This document shows positions 16,866 to 25,892 of a stretch of 64,000 nt of DNA, in pieces. Within the stretch, counting starts at the first letter, position 1, and every line of letters begins with the position of its first letter. Both the position numbers and the translations under genes were made by a program. The notes under the pieces were generated by a model. The model was not told the DNA's origin and did no database searches. It saw only the letters and a list, made by a program, of their open reading frames with translations. The stretch spans positions 1 through 64,000 of the forward strand of contig UCOA01000015.1 of assembly GCA_900474095.1 (NCBI GenBank). The letters run 5' to 3'. Source of the stretch: Hyphomicrobiales bacterium. Its GTDB lineage: Bacteria; Pseudomonadota; Alphaproteobacteria; Rhizobiales; Rhizobiaceae.

Positions 16866-17089
16866 GGCCTGACGGCAATCACCGTCATTGCGATGATCCC
16901 CAGAGGCGTGCTGCTGTCCTTTTCGATGAAGGTTCTGCCGCTCAGTACCGCCTGTCTGGACCGGGATCAGTGCTGTCGGCTCATTTCTGCTCGGAATGGC
17001 GATCCTTGGAGAGCCGGCGTCACCCATGCGTCTGGCAGCGGGTGCGTTGATCGTGTCGGGGGATCCTGATGAAGCTCGCCAGCACCTGA
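16866..17089 (+). pseudogene. Remnant of a small multidrug resistance (SMR/EmrE) transporter
   Basis: Three frames give successive pieces of an EmrE/SugE-type protein. The first is a segment with MKVLPLSTA at about 16926-16950. After a small deletion that removes the expected Tyr-Ala, VWTGISAVGS...GMAILGEPASPMRL follows at about 16953-17030. After a one-base slip near 17060, the terminal ILMKLAST and a stop come at 17087-17089. SMR proteins are about 105 residues with four helices; here helix 1 is missing and at least two frameshifts break the rest. The gene is dead and its strand matches the operon that follows, but it is unrelated to it. Confidence 0.8.
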
Positions 17090-17202
17090 CCTGCATCGGC
17101 AGCAGATTGAGCAAACCGCACTGCCCTTTGGTCTGTCTGCCTGGTTCCTGCAGTGCAATCCGCATCCCATGCTTACCCTCAGGACTTCACTGGAGGATCG
17201 TC

Positions 17203-18264
17203 ATGACAGTTTACAATATCGCTCTCATCGGATTTGGCGGCGTCAATCGCGCCCTGGCCGAACTCATTGCCGCCAAGAACCAGCTCTGGGAGCGCGATCT
17301 CGGCTTTCGCCTGAATATTGTCGCTGTGAGCGACCTCTATCTTGGCTCGGTGATTTCGCCGAACGGTCTTGATGCGAGGACCCTGGTCGAGGCGAAATTC
17401 GACAAGGGCGGCTTTGGACAGCTTTCCGGTGGAAGCGCCGAAGCCGACAACGAGACCATCATCAAGACCGCACCCGCGGACATTGTCGTCGAGGCAACCT
17501 TCACCAATCCCAAGGACGGCGAACCCGCGGTCTCGCATTGCCGCTGGGCGCTTGAGACCGGCAAACACGTGGTCACCACCAACAAAGGCCCGGTCGCCAT
17601 CGCTGCCCAGGCGCTCAAGGTGCTCGCAAAAACCAACGGCGTGCGCTTCGAGTACGAGGGCGCCGTGATGAGCGGCACGCCGGTCATTCGCATGGCTGAG
17701 AAAACGCTCGCCGGCGCCGAGTTAAAGGGCTTCGAAGGCATCCTCAACGGCACATCCAACTTCGTTCTCGGTCGCATGGAAAGCGGTCTAGATTTCGCGT
17801 CCGCCGTTAAGGAAGCACAAGAGCTTGGCTATGCCGAAGCCGATCCCACCGCCGATGTAGAAGGTTTTGACGTTCGTCTTAAGGTCGTCATACTGGCAAA
17901 CGAGCTGCTTGGCGCGAATCTCAAGCCTGAGGACGTGAGCTGCAAGGGCATCTCCGGTCTTTCATCCTCTGACATCAAGGATGCCGCTAAGGCAAACAGC
18001 CGCTGGAAACTCATTGGATCGGCTGTCCGCAATAGCGACGGCAGCGTGACCGGCAGTGTTTCCCCCAAACGGCTTGCCCTCGGCCATCCCCTGGCAGGCG
18101 TGAACGGTGCCGCCAACGCCGTATCACTCGACACCGAACTGCTTGGCGCCGTGACTATCACCGGACCTGGTGCCGGCCGGATCGAAACCGCCTATGCGCT
18201 TCTGTCCGATATCGTCGCCATTCATTCCGCCGGCGCTCCAGCCATCGCGAAGGAGGCCGCATGA
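17203..18264 (+). CDS. Homoserine dehydrogenase lacking the ACT domain
   Basis: This 353-residue protein belongs to the homoserine dehydrogenase family, which interconverts homoserine and aspartate 4-semialdehyde. It has an N-terminal Rossmann [12 protein letters not shown] motif, NKGPVA with the family lysine, and the catalytic block GILNGTSNF...[15 protein letters not shown] with the conserved acidic and lysine residues. Biosynthetic enzymes usually run to about 430 residues with a regulatory ACT domain; this one stops before it, suggesting no threonine feedback and a catabolic role. The ATG at 17203 has a TGGAGGA ribosome-binding site; a longer frame upstream overlaps the SMR remnant. It overlaps the next gene by 4 bases (ATGA). 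Confidence 0.85.
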   Translation: MTVYNIALIGFGGVNRALAELIAAKNQLWERDLGFRLNIVAVSDLYLGSVISPNGLDARTLVEAKFDKGGFGQLSGGSAEADNETIIKTAPADIVVEATFTNPKDGEPAVSHCRWALETGKHVVTTNKGPVAIAAQALKVLAKTNGVRFEYEGAVMSGTPVIRMAEKTLAGAELKGFEGILNGTSNFVLGRMESGLDFASAVKEAQELGYAEADPTADVEGFDVRLKVVILANELLGANLKPEDVSCKGISGLSSSDIKDAAKANSRWKLIGSAVRNSDGSVTGSVSPKRLALGHPLAGVNGAANAVSLDTELLGAVTITGPGAGRIETAYALLSDIVAIHSAGAPAIAKEAA

Positions 18265-19679
18265 TGCACAACCTTGCACTCACCCAAGCGACCTCTCCTG
18301 ACGAAATTGCCGTCACCAGCCCGTTCGACGGAACACTGGTCGGAACGGTCGTGGAAACCTGTGCCGCAAGCGTGAACTTGCTGCTGGAGCGGGCGAGACG
18401 CGGGGCGCAGATCGCAAGAAGCCTGCCCCGTCACAAGCGGTCGGCGATCCTTGAAAAGGCCGCAGCAGCAATCGAGGCCTCGTGCGAGGACTTCGCGCTT
18501 TTGATCGTCAACGAGGCTGGCAAGACGATTACGCAGGCCCGGAAAGAGACAACCCGGTGCGTCAATACGCTGAAGCTGTCCGCCGAGGAAGCCAAACGCA
18601 ATATAGGCGAAGTCATCCCGTTTGATGCTTACGCAGGCTCGGAAACCCGCCAGGGGTGGTACACAAGAGAACCGCTGGGCATTGTTGCTGCCATCACGCC
18701 CTATAATGATCCCCTCAATCTCGTCGCTCACAAACTTGGTCCGGCAATTGCCGGCGGTAATGCGGTACTTTTGAAACCGTCCGAGCTCACCCCGCTCTCT
18801 GCCATAAAGCTCGTCGAGGTCCTGATCGAAAGCGGTCTGCCGGAGGAAGTCATAACGATTGCGGTTGGCGGCCCTGAGCTTGGAAAGGCTCTGGTGTCAG
18901 CTCGGGAGGTTCGCATGATCTCGTTCACCGGCGGCTTTGCCACCGGTGAGGCAATTGCCAGGACCGCAGGCCTCAAGAAACTCGCCATGGATCTCGGCGG
19001 TAATGCGCCTGTCATCATCATGGAAAATTGCAACTTCGATGCCGCAGTCGAGAGCTGCGTATCGGGAGCTTATTGGGCAGCCGGCCAGAACTGTATTGGC
19101 ACGCAGCGAATTCTGGTCCAGCGGCCGATGTATGAGCGGTTCAAGGCGAAGTTCGTCGCAGACACCAAGAAGCTCAAGACGGGCAATCCGTTGGATGCCG
19201 ACACCGATGTCGGTCCGATGATATCCGAAAAGGCGGTCAGTAGAGCGGCTGCAATGGTCGAACGGGCGCTCGCTACCGGTGCGACATTGCTTTGCGGCCA
19301 TAAGCCGACCGGCAATCTCTACCCGCCGACGGTCCTGGAGAATGTTCCCACATCCTGTGACGTGTGGGGCGAAGAAGTATTCGCGCCGATCGTCATTCTT
19401 CAGCCCTTCGACGGATTGGCTGATGCGATCGATCTTGCAAACAGCCCCGAATACAGCCTTCACGCCGGCATTTTTACCAATGACCTGGAAGGGGCGCTCG
19501 AAGCTGCAAGCAAGATCGAGGCCGGTGGCGTCATGATCAACGACTCGTCCGACTACCGGTTCGATGCAATGCCGTTTGGCGGCTTCAAATATGGCAGCAT
19601 GGGCCGCGAGGGCGTGCGGTTTGCTTACGAGGACATGACGCAGCCGAAGGTGGTTTGCATCAACCGCCTGAAGACCTGA
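18261..19679 (+). CDS. Aldehyde dehydrogenase, probably aspartate-semialdehyde oxidising
   Basis: This 472-residue NAD(P)-dependent aldehyde dehydrogenase has the signature DLGGNAPVI with the family's glutamate position replaced by a D-L-G-G pattern, the catalytic cysteine in [10 protein letters not shown], and the terminal [14 protein letters not shown] block. It is closest in feel to phosphonoacetaldehyde/lactaldehyde-type ALDHs. Coupled to the homoserine dehydrogenase by an ATGA overlap, it could oxidise aspartate semialdehyde to aspartate. AAGGAGG precedes the start; a second ATG lies 3 bases in. The substrate is inferred from context only. Confidence 0.82.
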   Translation: MMHNLALTQATSPDEIAVTSPFDGTLVGTVVETCAASVNLLLERARRGAQIARSLPRHKRSAILEKAAAAIEASCEDFALLIVNEAGKTITQARKETTRCVNTLKLSAEEAKRNIGEVIPFDAYAGSETRQGWYTREPLGIVAAITPYNDPLNLVAHKLGPAIAGGNAVLLKPSELTPLSAIKLVEVLIESGLPEEVITIAVGGPELGKALVSAREVRMISFTGGFATGEAIARTAGLKKLAMDLGGNAPVIIMENCNFDAAVESCVSGAYWAAGQNCIGTQRILVQRPMYERFKAKFVADTKKLKTGNPLDADTDVGPMISEKAVSRAAAMVERALATGATLLCGHKPTGNLYPPTVLENVPTSCDVWGEEVFAPIVILQPFDGLADAIDLANSPEYSLHAGIFTNDLEGALEAASKIEAGGVMINDSSDYRFDAMPFGGFKYGSMGREGVRFAYEDMTQPKVVCINRLKT

Positions 19680-19725
19680 CGGCCGAGGTCAAGGTCAATC
19701 CATCAGTGCACTTAGGAGTGTTTCA

Positions 19726-20604
19726 ATGTTCAAGGGTTCAATCACCGCGCTCGTCACACCTTTTGCGGATGGCAATGTCGATGAGATCGCGTTGCGCGAC
19801 CTCATCGAATGGCAGATCGAGGAAGGATCCCTTGGTCTCGTTCCCTGTGGAACGACGGGGGAAAGTCCGACGCTCAGCCATGCCGAGCATAAGCGAGTGG
19901 TCGAGATCACGATCGCGACCGCCAAGGGCCGTGTGCCCGTCATCGCGGGCGCCGGATCAAATAGCACGGCGGAAGCAATCGACTTCGTCCGCCATGCGCA
20001 GGACGCCGGTGCCGACGGGGTGCTTACTGTCGCACCCTATTACAACAAACCGAGCCAGGAGGGGATCTATCAGCACTTCAAGGCGATCGATGCCGCGGCC
20101 ACTGTTCCGATCATTGTCTACAATATTCCCGGCCGCAGCATCGTCGATATCCAGGTCGAAACGCTGGCGCAGATTTTCGAAGACTGCCCGAATGTGAAAG
20201 GCGTCAAGGATGCGACCGGCAACCTGTTGCGCCCATCGCTTGAGCGTATGGCCTGCGGGGAAGAGTTCAACCTCTTGACGGGTGAAGATGGCACGGCACT
20301 TGGCTACATGGCGCATGGTGGACATGGCTGCATTTCGGTCACGGCGAATGTCGCGCCGGGTCTCTGCGCTGACTTCCAGCAGGCCTGCCTGAATGGAGAC
20401 TACGCCGCCGCTCTAAAGCTGCAGGACCGACTGATGCCGCTACACCGGGCGCTTTTTCTTGAAACCAACCCTGCTGGGCCGAAATATGCGTTGCAGCGCC
20501 TCGGTCGCATGAGCGGTGATCTGCGGCTGCCGCTCGTTTCGGTCAGCTCTTCCGTCCAGGAAGAGATTGATGGCGCCATGCGTCATGCGGGGATCTTGGT
20601 TTGA
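19726..20604 (+). CDS. DapA-family aldolase (4-hydroxy-tetrahydrodipicolinate synthase paralog)
   Basis: This 292-residue TIM-barrel lyase has the DapA signature residues: GTTGES (Thr pair), YYNKP, the tyrosine and arginine of YNIPGR, and the Schiff-base lysine in GVKDATG. DapA condenses pyruvate with aspartate semialdehyde. Within this operon, whose first gene yields aspartate semialdehyde, it could divert that intermediate or act in reverse on a related 2-oxo acid. AGGAG lies ahead of the ATG. It is followed without gap by the aspartase remnant. As it is in a catabolic operon it is probably a paralog and not the housekeeping dapA; this is inferred. Confidence 0.85.
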   Translation: MFKGSITALVTPFADGNVDEIALRDLIEWQIEEGSLGLVPCGTTGESPTLSHAEHKRVVEITIATAKGRVPVIAGAGSNSTAEAIDFVRHAQDAGADGVLTVAPYYNKPSQEGIYQHFKAIDAAATVPIIVYNIPGRSIVDIQVETLAQIFEDCPNVKGVKDATGNLLRPSLERMACGEEFNLLTGEDGTALGYMAHGGHGCISVTANVAPGLCADFQQACLNGDYAAALKLQDRLMPLHRALFLETNPAGPKYALQRLGRMSGDLRLPLVSVSSSVQEEIDGAMRHAGILV

Positions 20605-20946
20605 TGGGCAAGACAATCCTTGCTGAGCGTATCGAGTCAGATCCTATCGGGCTGCTCGCTATTCCCCGCCACGTCCTTTACGGTGTCCATGCGCGGCGCG
20701 CGGAACTGAACTTCGCCGGCTCCGGTCTGCGCGCGTTGCTCGACCAATCTCTCGTTATTGCCACGCCGTTGGCGACGCTGATAGGATACAGCAAAGCGGC
20801 ATATCTCTCCAAGAAGGCGCTGGTCGACAAGAGAAACTTACGGGATGTCTTCGAAGAAGAAGAACGTACTGACGGAAAGCCAGGCTCATCAGATTTTTGG
20901 AGATACCGCGGAATTTGCGAATGTCCCAAAAAGTGCGCGCGGTTGA
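20604..20946 (+). pseudogene. aspA: Aspartate ammonia-lyase remnant with large internal deletion
   Basis: The first 32 codons match the aspartase N-terminus (RIESDPIG, then the YGVHARRAELNF block). They are joined in frame to the aspartase C-terminus (LLDQSLVIATPL, IGYSKAAYLSKKAL). After a frameshift near 20855 the expected ending (VLTESQAHQIFG...) runs to a TGA at 20944-20946. Aspartases have about 470 residues; roughly 330 central codons, including the catalytic signature loop, are missing. The intact enzyme would deaminate aspartate to fumarate. Its position between dapA and the kinase-like gene indicates that the ancestral operon took homoserine through aspartate to fumarate. Confidence 0.85.
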
Positions 20947-20958
20947 ACGGAGGGGAAG

Positions 20959-21768
20959 ATGGCCGTTTTCACCGAATTTTCTGATGAAGACCGGAACTCA
21001 ATTGCTTCCGCTTATGGCATGACTTCCTTGTCATCGGTGATTGGCATTGCCGATGGTGACCGAGAAACGACCTATCTTTTCCGGACGGCGGAGGGTGAGT
21101 TCATCGTCACGTTGTTCGAAAATGGCGCCGAGCCACTGGATCTGGAACGCGCGTTCGCAACAATGGAGACTCTGAACAAAAGCGGCATTCCCTGCCCGAA
21201 ACCGACGCGGACGATCGATGGAAATGCCACCTTCGAGGCGGCCGGTCGCTTGGTTGCCATCGTGAGTTTCGTGTCAGGTTCGTCGACAAACGATCCGACG
21301 CCAGGAAAGTGCGAAAGCCTCGGCTGCCTCATGGCGCGGATCCACGTGATTCTGCAAGGGGGCCAAAAGCGTTCTCTAGCCGACTTGCCTGCCGGTGCAC
21401 TGCATGGAGCCTTGGTACCTTCCAACGTCTTCTTCCTCGGAGATGACGTCAGCGGCGTCATTAACTTCCGGCTTCGGCACGATGACGTGTTGATTTCCGA
21501 GGTTGCGGACGTTCTCGTCGGCTGGACGAGCCGGGCAAATGGAGAGTTGGACGAACAGAAAGCCCGGTCCATCTTGGCCGGTTATGAGAGTGTAAGGCTC
21601 TTGACTGAGGCGGAGACTGCGGCGCTTCCCGCGTTCGTCCTTGCATCCGCGGCAAGACGGTACGCCAACGAGAAGGACAAGACTTGGCACCTTGAGGCTG
21701 CAGTTCGCGCCTATGAATCTGCGGGACTTAGGCCCATTGCTCGGAGAACGGAGCCGAGGCTCGCATGA
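20959..21768 (+). CDS. Homoserine kinase homolog without catalytic residues (pseudokinase)
   Basis: This 269-residue protein is homologous to the ThrB homoserine kinases of the aminoglycoside phosphotransferase fold: the start (MAVFTEFSDEDR), GIADGDRETTYLF and NVFFLGDDVSG are close to that family. However, the catalytic loop normally reading HADLFPDN is HGALVPSN, replacing the catalytic Asp with Ala, and the metal-binding IDF motif is INF. About 50 residues before the catalytic loop are also missing (usual length about 320). Phosphotransfer is therefore unlikely. A GGAGGGGA ribosome-binding site is present and the stop overlaps the next gene (ATGA), so it is probably expressed, possibly as a homoserine-binding regulator. 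It may also simply be decaying. Confidence 0.8.
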   Translation: MAVFTEFSDEDRNSIASAYGMTSLSSVIGIADGDRETTYLFRTAEGEFIVTLFENGAEPLDLERAFATMETLNKSGIPCPKPTRTIDGNATFEAAGRLVAIVSFVSGSSTNDPTPGKCESLGCLMARIHVILQGGQKRSLADLPAGALHGALVPSNVFFLGDDVSGVINFRLRHDDVLISEVADVLVGWTSRANGELDEQKARSILAGYESVRLLTEAETAALPAFVLASAARRYANEKDKTWHLEAAVRAYESAGLRPIARRTEPRLA

Positions 21769-22208
21769 AGTATCTTCTCGACCGTGTCGACGAACAAATC
21801 CTATGCGCCTTGCAATCCAACGCGCGCGCCTCTCACGCTGAGCTGTCTGGAAAGGTCAATCTGTCGCGAAATGCTGTTCGGGTTCGGATAGAACGGCTTG
21901 AACGCGAAGGCTTCATCAAGGGTTACACGATCGTCAGAGGCGACGGTGAAGACGATAGTCACATCACCACTGCATTGATGTTCGTCTACCGCCAGGATCG
22001 CATGAGGGGCGGCGAGGTCATTCAAGCTTTGCGAAAAATCCCGGAGGTCGTCGCCTGTGATGTGATGACGGGCGATTTTGATCTGCTGGTGCGGGTTGAA
22101 TCCCCGCACGCCGATCGCATACGCCAGATTTGGCAATTGATATCGGAATTGCCCGGCGTAAGGGATACGCTCACGGCATTCGCGCTCTCCTCTGTTATCC
22201 GGAAGTGA
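21765..22208 (+). CDS. Lrp/AsnC family regulator of the homoserine-type operon
   Basis: This 147-residue protein has the N-terminal winged helix of Lrp/AsnC regulators (DRVDEQILCALQ, ASHAELSGKVNLSRNAVRVRIERLE with the recognition helix) and a C-terminal RAM ligand-binding domain ending in a DTLTAFALS strand. It is the last cistron of the operon beginning at 17203, coupled to the kinase-like gene by an ATGA overlap. Such local regulators usually sense an amino acid substrate; homoserine or aspartate would fit. The 141 bases between it and the convergent Lrp gene hold no clear gene. Confidence 0.85.
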   Translation: MKYLLDRVDEQILCALQSNARASHAELSGKVNLSRNAVRVRIERLEREGFIKGYTIVRGDGEDDSHITTALMFVYRQDRMRGGEVIQALRKIPEVVACDVMTGDFDLLVRVESPHADRIRQIWQLISELPGVRDTLTAFALSSVIRK

Positions 22209-22349
22209 GCCTTATTGAGAGGCACCCTGCAAAAACGCAAGGATCCCGCATGAACCAGAATGTTCTGCTCACGATCGCAGCCAGCGTTGGCCTGGAGGCC
22301 GGCGACGTCAACACATCTGGTGCATTGCGAGAGACTCCGCTCAGGGGAT

Positions 22350-22826
22350 TCACGAAAAGTCATCCAAATCGATGGGTACCGAGAACCCGGTTTTGACCCG
22401 ATCCATTACAACCATTGTCTTGAAGCCCTTGATGTCGGGATTCTCGTAGAAGAACTTCCGGGTAAAACCTTCGTAGTCCTCCATGCTCTGCGCGGTCACG
22501 ATCAGCACGAAGTCTGATTCTCCCGTGACGTAGTATCCGTTCATCACTTCCGGCGTATGGCGGATCGACTGTTTGAAGCGGTCAACAATGTCAGCCCTTT
22601 CGCGCTCAAGCGACACAAGCACGAGCATCGCTATGGGTCGGCCAACCGCTTTCGGCGTCACGATCGACACATCTGCCTCGATTACTCCCTTTTCGCGCAG
22701 TCGCTTCAGGCGACGCTGGACCGCTGTGGCCGAGAGACCGACCATGGCACCCAGCTCTTCGCTGCTGTGGCGATTGTGGGTTTGCATGATGCTGAGCAGG
22801 CGAGCATCGAGGCGATCAAGGTTCAT
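22350..22826 (-). CDS. Lrp/AsnC family regulator divergent from the aldehyde dehydrogenase operon
   Basis: This 158-residue Lrp/AsnC protein has an HTH (SEELGAMVGLSATAVQRRLKRL) at about residues 21-43 and a RAM domain with GYYVTGESDFVLIV. It is divergent from the aldehyde dehydrogenase-aminotransferase-ABC operon, separated by 134 bases that should contain the shared promoter and operator. This arrangement, and the enzyme set, resembles the DoeX/EnuR-linked ectoine catabolic loci, where an AsnC-type regulator senses a pathway intermediate. The two Lrp genes are convergent and dissimilar, so they are not recent duplicates. Confidence 0.85.
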   Translation of the reverse strand: MNLDRLDARLLSIMQTHNRHSSEELGAMVGLSATAVQRRLKRLREKGVIEADVSIVTPKAVGRPIAMLVLVSLERERADIVDRFKQSIRHTPEVMNGYYVTGESDFVLIVTAQSMEDYEGFTRKFFYENPDIKGFKTMVVMDRVKTGFSVPIDLDDFS

Positions 22827-22960
22827 CGAAAAATCCGCGTAATTTCTTCGTCATCAGCGCCACAAAAGCAGGATTTCTGCGATTTGACAACTAACCTTGG
22901 CGAATTAGTGCGTCGGAATGAACGTAAGCTTCATCCATCAGAAAGTGGGGCACGAAGAAA

Positions 22961-24448
22961 ATGCTTGAAGCAGCGATGACGGCGCGACGCGCCCTAGGAC
23001 ATCTGAGCGACCCGGAATTGCTGCGGTCTCAGCCGTATATCGATGGCCAGTGGTCAGAATCCAAAAGTGCGACCGGAGTCGCTGACCCGGCAACCGGTGA
23101 TGAAATTGCCCATGCCGGCGATTGCGATCTACAGATGCTTGATCAAGCGATCGACGCGGCCGAGAATGCCTTCAGGACCTGGCGAGTTCTTCTTGCCCGT
23201 GAGCGCGGTAAGATTATCCTGTCCTGGGCGGACCTCATCCGTCGACATGCCCGTGATCTAGCCACGATCCTGACTGCGGAACAGGGCAAGCCCCTTGCAG
23301 AGTCCGAGGCTGAAATCCTTTACGGCGTTGGCTTTATCGAATGGTTCGCAGCCGAAGGCGAGCGGGCATATGGCGAAACGATCCCCAGCCACAAGCCTGC
23401 CAGCCGCCTGTTCGTTTCCAGGCAGCCGGTTGGTGTAAGCGCCGCCGTCACGCCATGGAACTTCCCAAGCGCCATGATTGCAAGAAAGGCAGCTGCGGCA
23501 CTCGCTGCGGGATGCCCGGTCATCGTCAAGCCGGCCGTCGAAACGCCCTTGTCGGCACTGGCGCTGGCTGAGCTCGCTCACCGCGCCGGTTTCCCGCGCG
23601 GTGTCTTCCAGGTTGTGACCGGCGAACCTGAGCTTCTGACAGATGGGCTGCTCGCTGACGAACGCGTGCGGGCTTTTTCCTTCACCGGATCGACCGCGGT
23701 AGGCCGCCTTCTTCTTACAAAAGCGGCCGCCACTGTCAAAAAGATCTCCATGGAACTCGGCGGCCATGCGCCCTTCATCGTCTTCGACGACGCCGATCTC
23801 GATGAGGCGGTGGAAGGCTGCGTTGGCGCGAAATTCACGACATCAGGGCAGGATTGTCTCGCTGCAAACCGTATCTATGTCCAGGATGGCATTTACGAGG
23901 CTTTCCTGAATAGGCTTCAGCGCCGCGTCGAGGGGCTGAGGGTGGGGCAGGGGTTTGAGGTGGGTATCGACATTGGACCGATGACGAAGACGTCGGTCGT
24001 CGAAAAATGCCGTCTTCATATCGAAGATGCAATCGACAAGGGCGCGCGGTTGCTCGTGGGCGAAATCCCCGATCCCGCGCTCGGTAATTTTGTCGCCCCG
24101 AGCCTGCTGGCTGATGTCACCCACGAAATGCTCATCTCCCAGGAAGAGACCTTCGGTCCGGTCGCGCCCGTTCTTCGTTTCACGAGCGAAAAGGAGGTTG
24201 GTGCCGGCGCGAATGCAAGCGAGATGGGGCTCGCGGCCTACGTCTACACCCGCGATCTGAACCGCGCGATGCGCCTTTCGGACACGCTCGAATATGGAAT
24301 GGTGGGTATCAACACCGCATCGTTTACCGGTGCGCCCATTCCGTTTGGCGGCTGGAAACAGTCGGGGCTGGGGCGCGAGGGCTCACGCCACGGCCTGCAG
24401 GAATTCATGGAACTCAAATATGTGTGCTTCGGCGGTTTGGCCGCGTAA
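22961..24448 (+). CDS. Succinate-semialdehyde/aspartate-semialdehyde-type aldehyde dehydrogenase
   Basis: This 495-residue protein is a GabD/DoeC-like aldehyde dehydrogenase. It has the NAD site VTPWNFP, the catalytic glutamate in ELGGHAPFI, the catalytic cysteine in SGQDCLAANR, and the ending PFGGWKQSGLGREG. Together with the class III aminotransferase that follows 10 bases later, it would form the usual pair in which the aminotransferase makes a semialdehyde and the dehydrogenase oxidises it to the acid. Starts at 22961 and 22976 are both possible; neither has a strong ribosome-binding site. The exact substrate (succinate or aspartate semialdehyde, or a hydroxylated form) cannot be read from sequence. 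Confidence 0.85.
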   Translation: MLEAAMTARRALGHLSDPELLRSQPYIDGQWSESKSATGVADPATGDEIAHAGDCDLQMLDQAIDAAENAFRTWRVLLARERGKIILSWADLIRRHARDLATILTAEQGKPLAESEAEILYGVGFIEWFAAEGERAYGETIPSHKPASRLFVSRQPVGVSAAVTPWNFPSAMIARKAAAALAAGCPVIVKPAVETPLSALALAELAHRAGFPRGVFQVVTGEPELLTDGLLADERVRAFSFTGSTAVGRLLLTKAAATVKKISMELGGHAPFIVFDDADLDEAVEGCVGAKFTTSGQDCLAANRIYVQDGIYEAFLNRLQRRVEGLRVGQGFEVGIDIGPMTKTSVVEKCRLHIEDAIDKGARLLVGEIPDPALGNFVAPSLLADVTHEMLISQEETFGPVAPVLRFTSEKEVGAGANASEMGLAAYVYTRDLNRAMRLSDTLEYGMVGINTASFTGAPIPFGGWKQSGLGREGSRHGLQEFMELKYVCFGGLAA

Positions 24449-24458
24449 GGAAATGACG

Positions 24459-25859
24459 ATGACGAACATTGCTGAAATTGCAGAAATGGACCGCAGAACG
24501 GTTCTCCATCCATTCACCTACCTGAAGGATTACGCATCGGGCGATACCGATCCTACCATCATAGAGACCGGCAAGGGCGTTCGTATCAAGGACGCGACCG
24601 GCAGGGAGTTCATCGACGGGTTTGCCGGCCTTTATTGCGTGAACATCGGTTACGGTCGCACCGAAGTTGCGGAAGCGATCGCACGGCAGGCTTACAAGCT
24701 GGCCTATTACCATTCTTACGCCGCTCACACGACTGAAGAGCTGGCACGTCTTTCCGACCGGCTTGTCAGAATGGCGCCGGGGAACATGTCGAAAGTCTTC
24801 TACGGCCTGTCAGGCTCCGACGCGAACGAAACCCAGGCGAAAATCGTCTGGTATTACAACAATCTTCGCGGAATGCCGCAGAAGAAGAAGATCATCGCGC
24901 GTGAACGCGGATATCACGGGTGTTCCGTTGTCGCCGGCTCCATGACTGGCCTGAGCTTCTACCACGATCATATGGACCTGCCGGTTTCCGGCATCCTGCG
25001 GACCGGGGTTCCGCATTTCTACCGGGGTGCACTGCCTGGAGAAACCGAAGAGGCGTTTTCGCAGCGCCGCGCCGACGAACTGGAAGCACTCATTATTGCC
25101 GAAGGTCCGGAAACGGTTGGCGCGTTCATTGCCGAGCCGGTGCTTGGAACCGGCGGCATTACCCCGCCGCCCGCCGGATACTGGCCAAAGATTCAGGCTG
25201 TGCTCCAGAAATATGATGTGCTGCTGATCGCCGATGAAGTTGTCTGCGGGTTCGGTCGCACCGGTGCCATGTTCGGCTCGGATCTCTACGGGATGGAACC
25301 GGATCTGGTGACTGTCGCCAAGGGGTTGACATCTGCCTATGTGCCGCTGTCGGCTTCGATTGTGTCGCAGAAAGTCTACGACGTCATGGAGGAAGCAACA
25401 CCGCGTGTGGGTTCCTTCTCGCATGGTTACACCTATTCCGGGCATCCGATCGGCGCTGCGGCCGCAAACGCGGTTCTCGACATCGTCGAGCGGGAGGATC
25501 TGGCGGGCCAGTCCGCGACGAAAGGCGCCTACCTGTTGAAACGGTTGAAGGCGGAGTTTGAGCAGAACCCGATCGTCGGCGAAGTTCGCGGCGTGGGGAT
25601 GCTTGCTGCGCTCGAGTTCGTGTCCGACCGCGGAACCAAGGCTTCGTTCGATCCGGGTCTCAAAGTCGGAGCGCGTATTTCGCAGGCGGCCCGTAATCGC
25701 AACCTGATTGCCCGGGCGATGCCGCACGGGGATATCCTGGGCTTCGCTCCGCCGCTGGTCATGACCGAAGCCGAAATCGACGAGATGGTCGCGATCGCGA
25801 AAGCCGCGGTCGACGAGGTGCTGAAGGAACTGGACGCTAAAGGTGCTGTGGCTGGATAA
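24459..25859 (+). CDS. Class III pyridoxal-phosphate aminotransferase
   Basis: This 466-residue omega-amino-acid aminotransferase has YHGCSVVAGSMTG, the EPVLGTGG and DEVVCGFGRTG strands, the PLP lysine in VAKGLTSAYVPL, and HGYTYSGHP. The family transfers distal amino groups of compounds such as 4-aminobutyrate, diaminobutyrate, beta-alanine or taurine to pyruvate or 2-oxoglutarate. The ATG at 24459 is preferred over 24453, because AAGGA then stands at proper spacing. In ectoine loci a similar enzyme (DoeD) converts diaminobutyrate to aspartate semialdehyde; here that role is inferred from neighbours. Confidence 0.87.
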   Translation: MTNIAEIAEMDRRTVLHPFTYLKDYASGDTDPTIIETGKGVRIKDATGREFIDGFAGLYCVNIGYGRTEVAEAIARQAYKLAYYHSYAAHTTEELARLSDRLVRMAPGNMSKVFYGLSGSDANETQAKIVWYYNNLRGMPQKKKIIARERGYHGCSVVAGSMTGLSFYHDHMDLPVSGILRTGVPHFYRGALPGETEEAFSQRRADELEALIIAEGPETVGAFIAEPVLGTGGITPPPAGYWPKIQAVLQKYDVLLIADEVVCGFGRTGAMFGSDLYGMEPDLVTVAKGLTSAYVPLSASIVSQKVYDVMEEATPRVGSFSHGYTYSGHPIGAAAANAVLDIVEREDLAGQSATKGAYLLKRLKAEFEQNPIVGEVRGVGMLAALEFVSDRGTKASFDPGLKVGARISQAARNRNLIARAMPHGDILGFAPPLVMTEAEIDEMVAIAKAAVDEVLKELDAKGAVAG

Positions 25860-25892
25860 ATGGATGTCCAATTCCATGGAGGGGTGTCAGGC

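Noticed and set aside
16563-17202. Longer N-terminal version of homoserine dehydrogenase from 16996
   Set aside because: The extra 69 codons coincide with the SMR transporter remnant; the ATG at 17203 has a proper ribosome-binding site and family N-terminus.
22209-22349. A possible 48-codon gene between the two Lrp genes (ATG at 22250)
   Set aside because: There is no ribosome-binding site and no recognisable sequence, and it enters the convergent Lrp gene; more likely spacer or a remnant.
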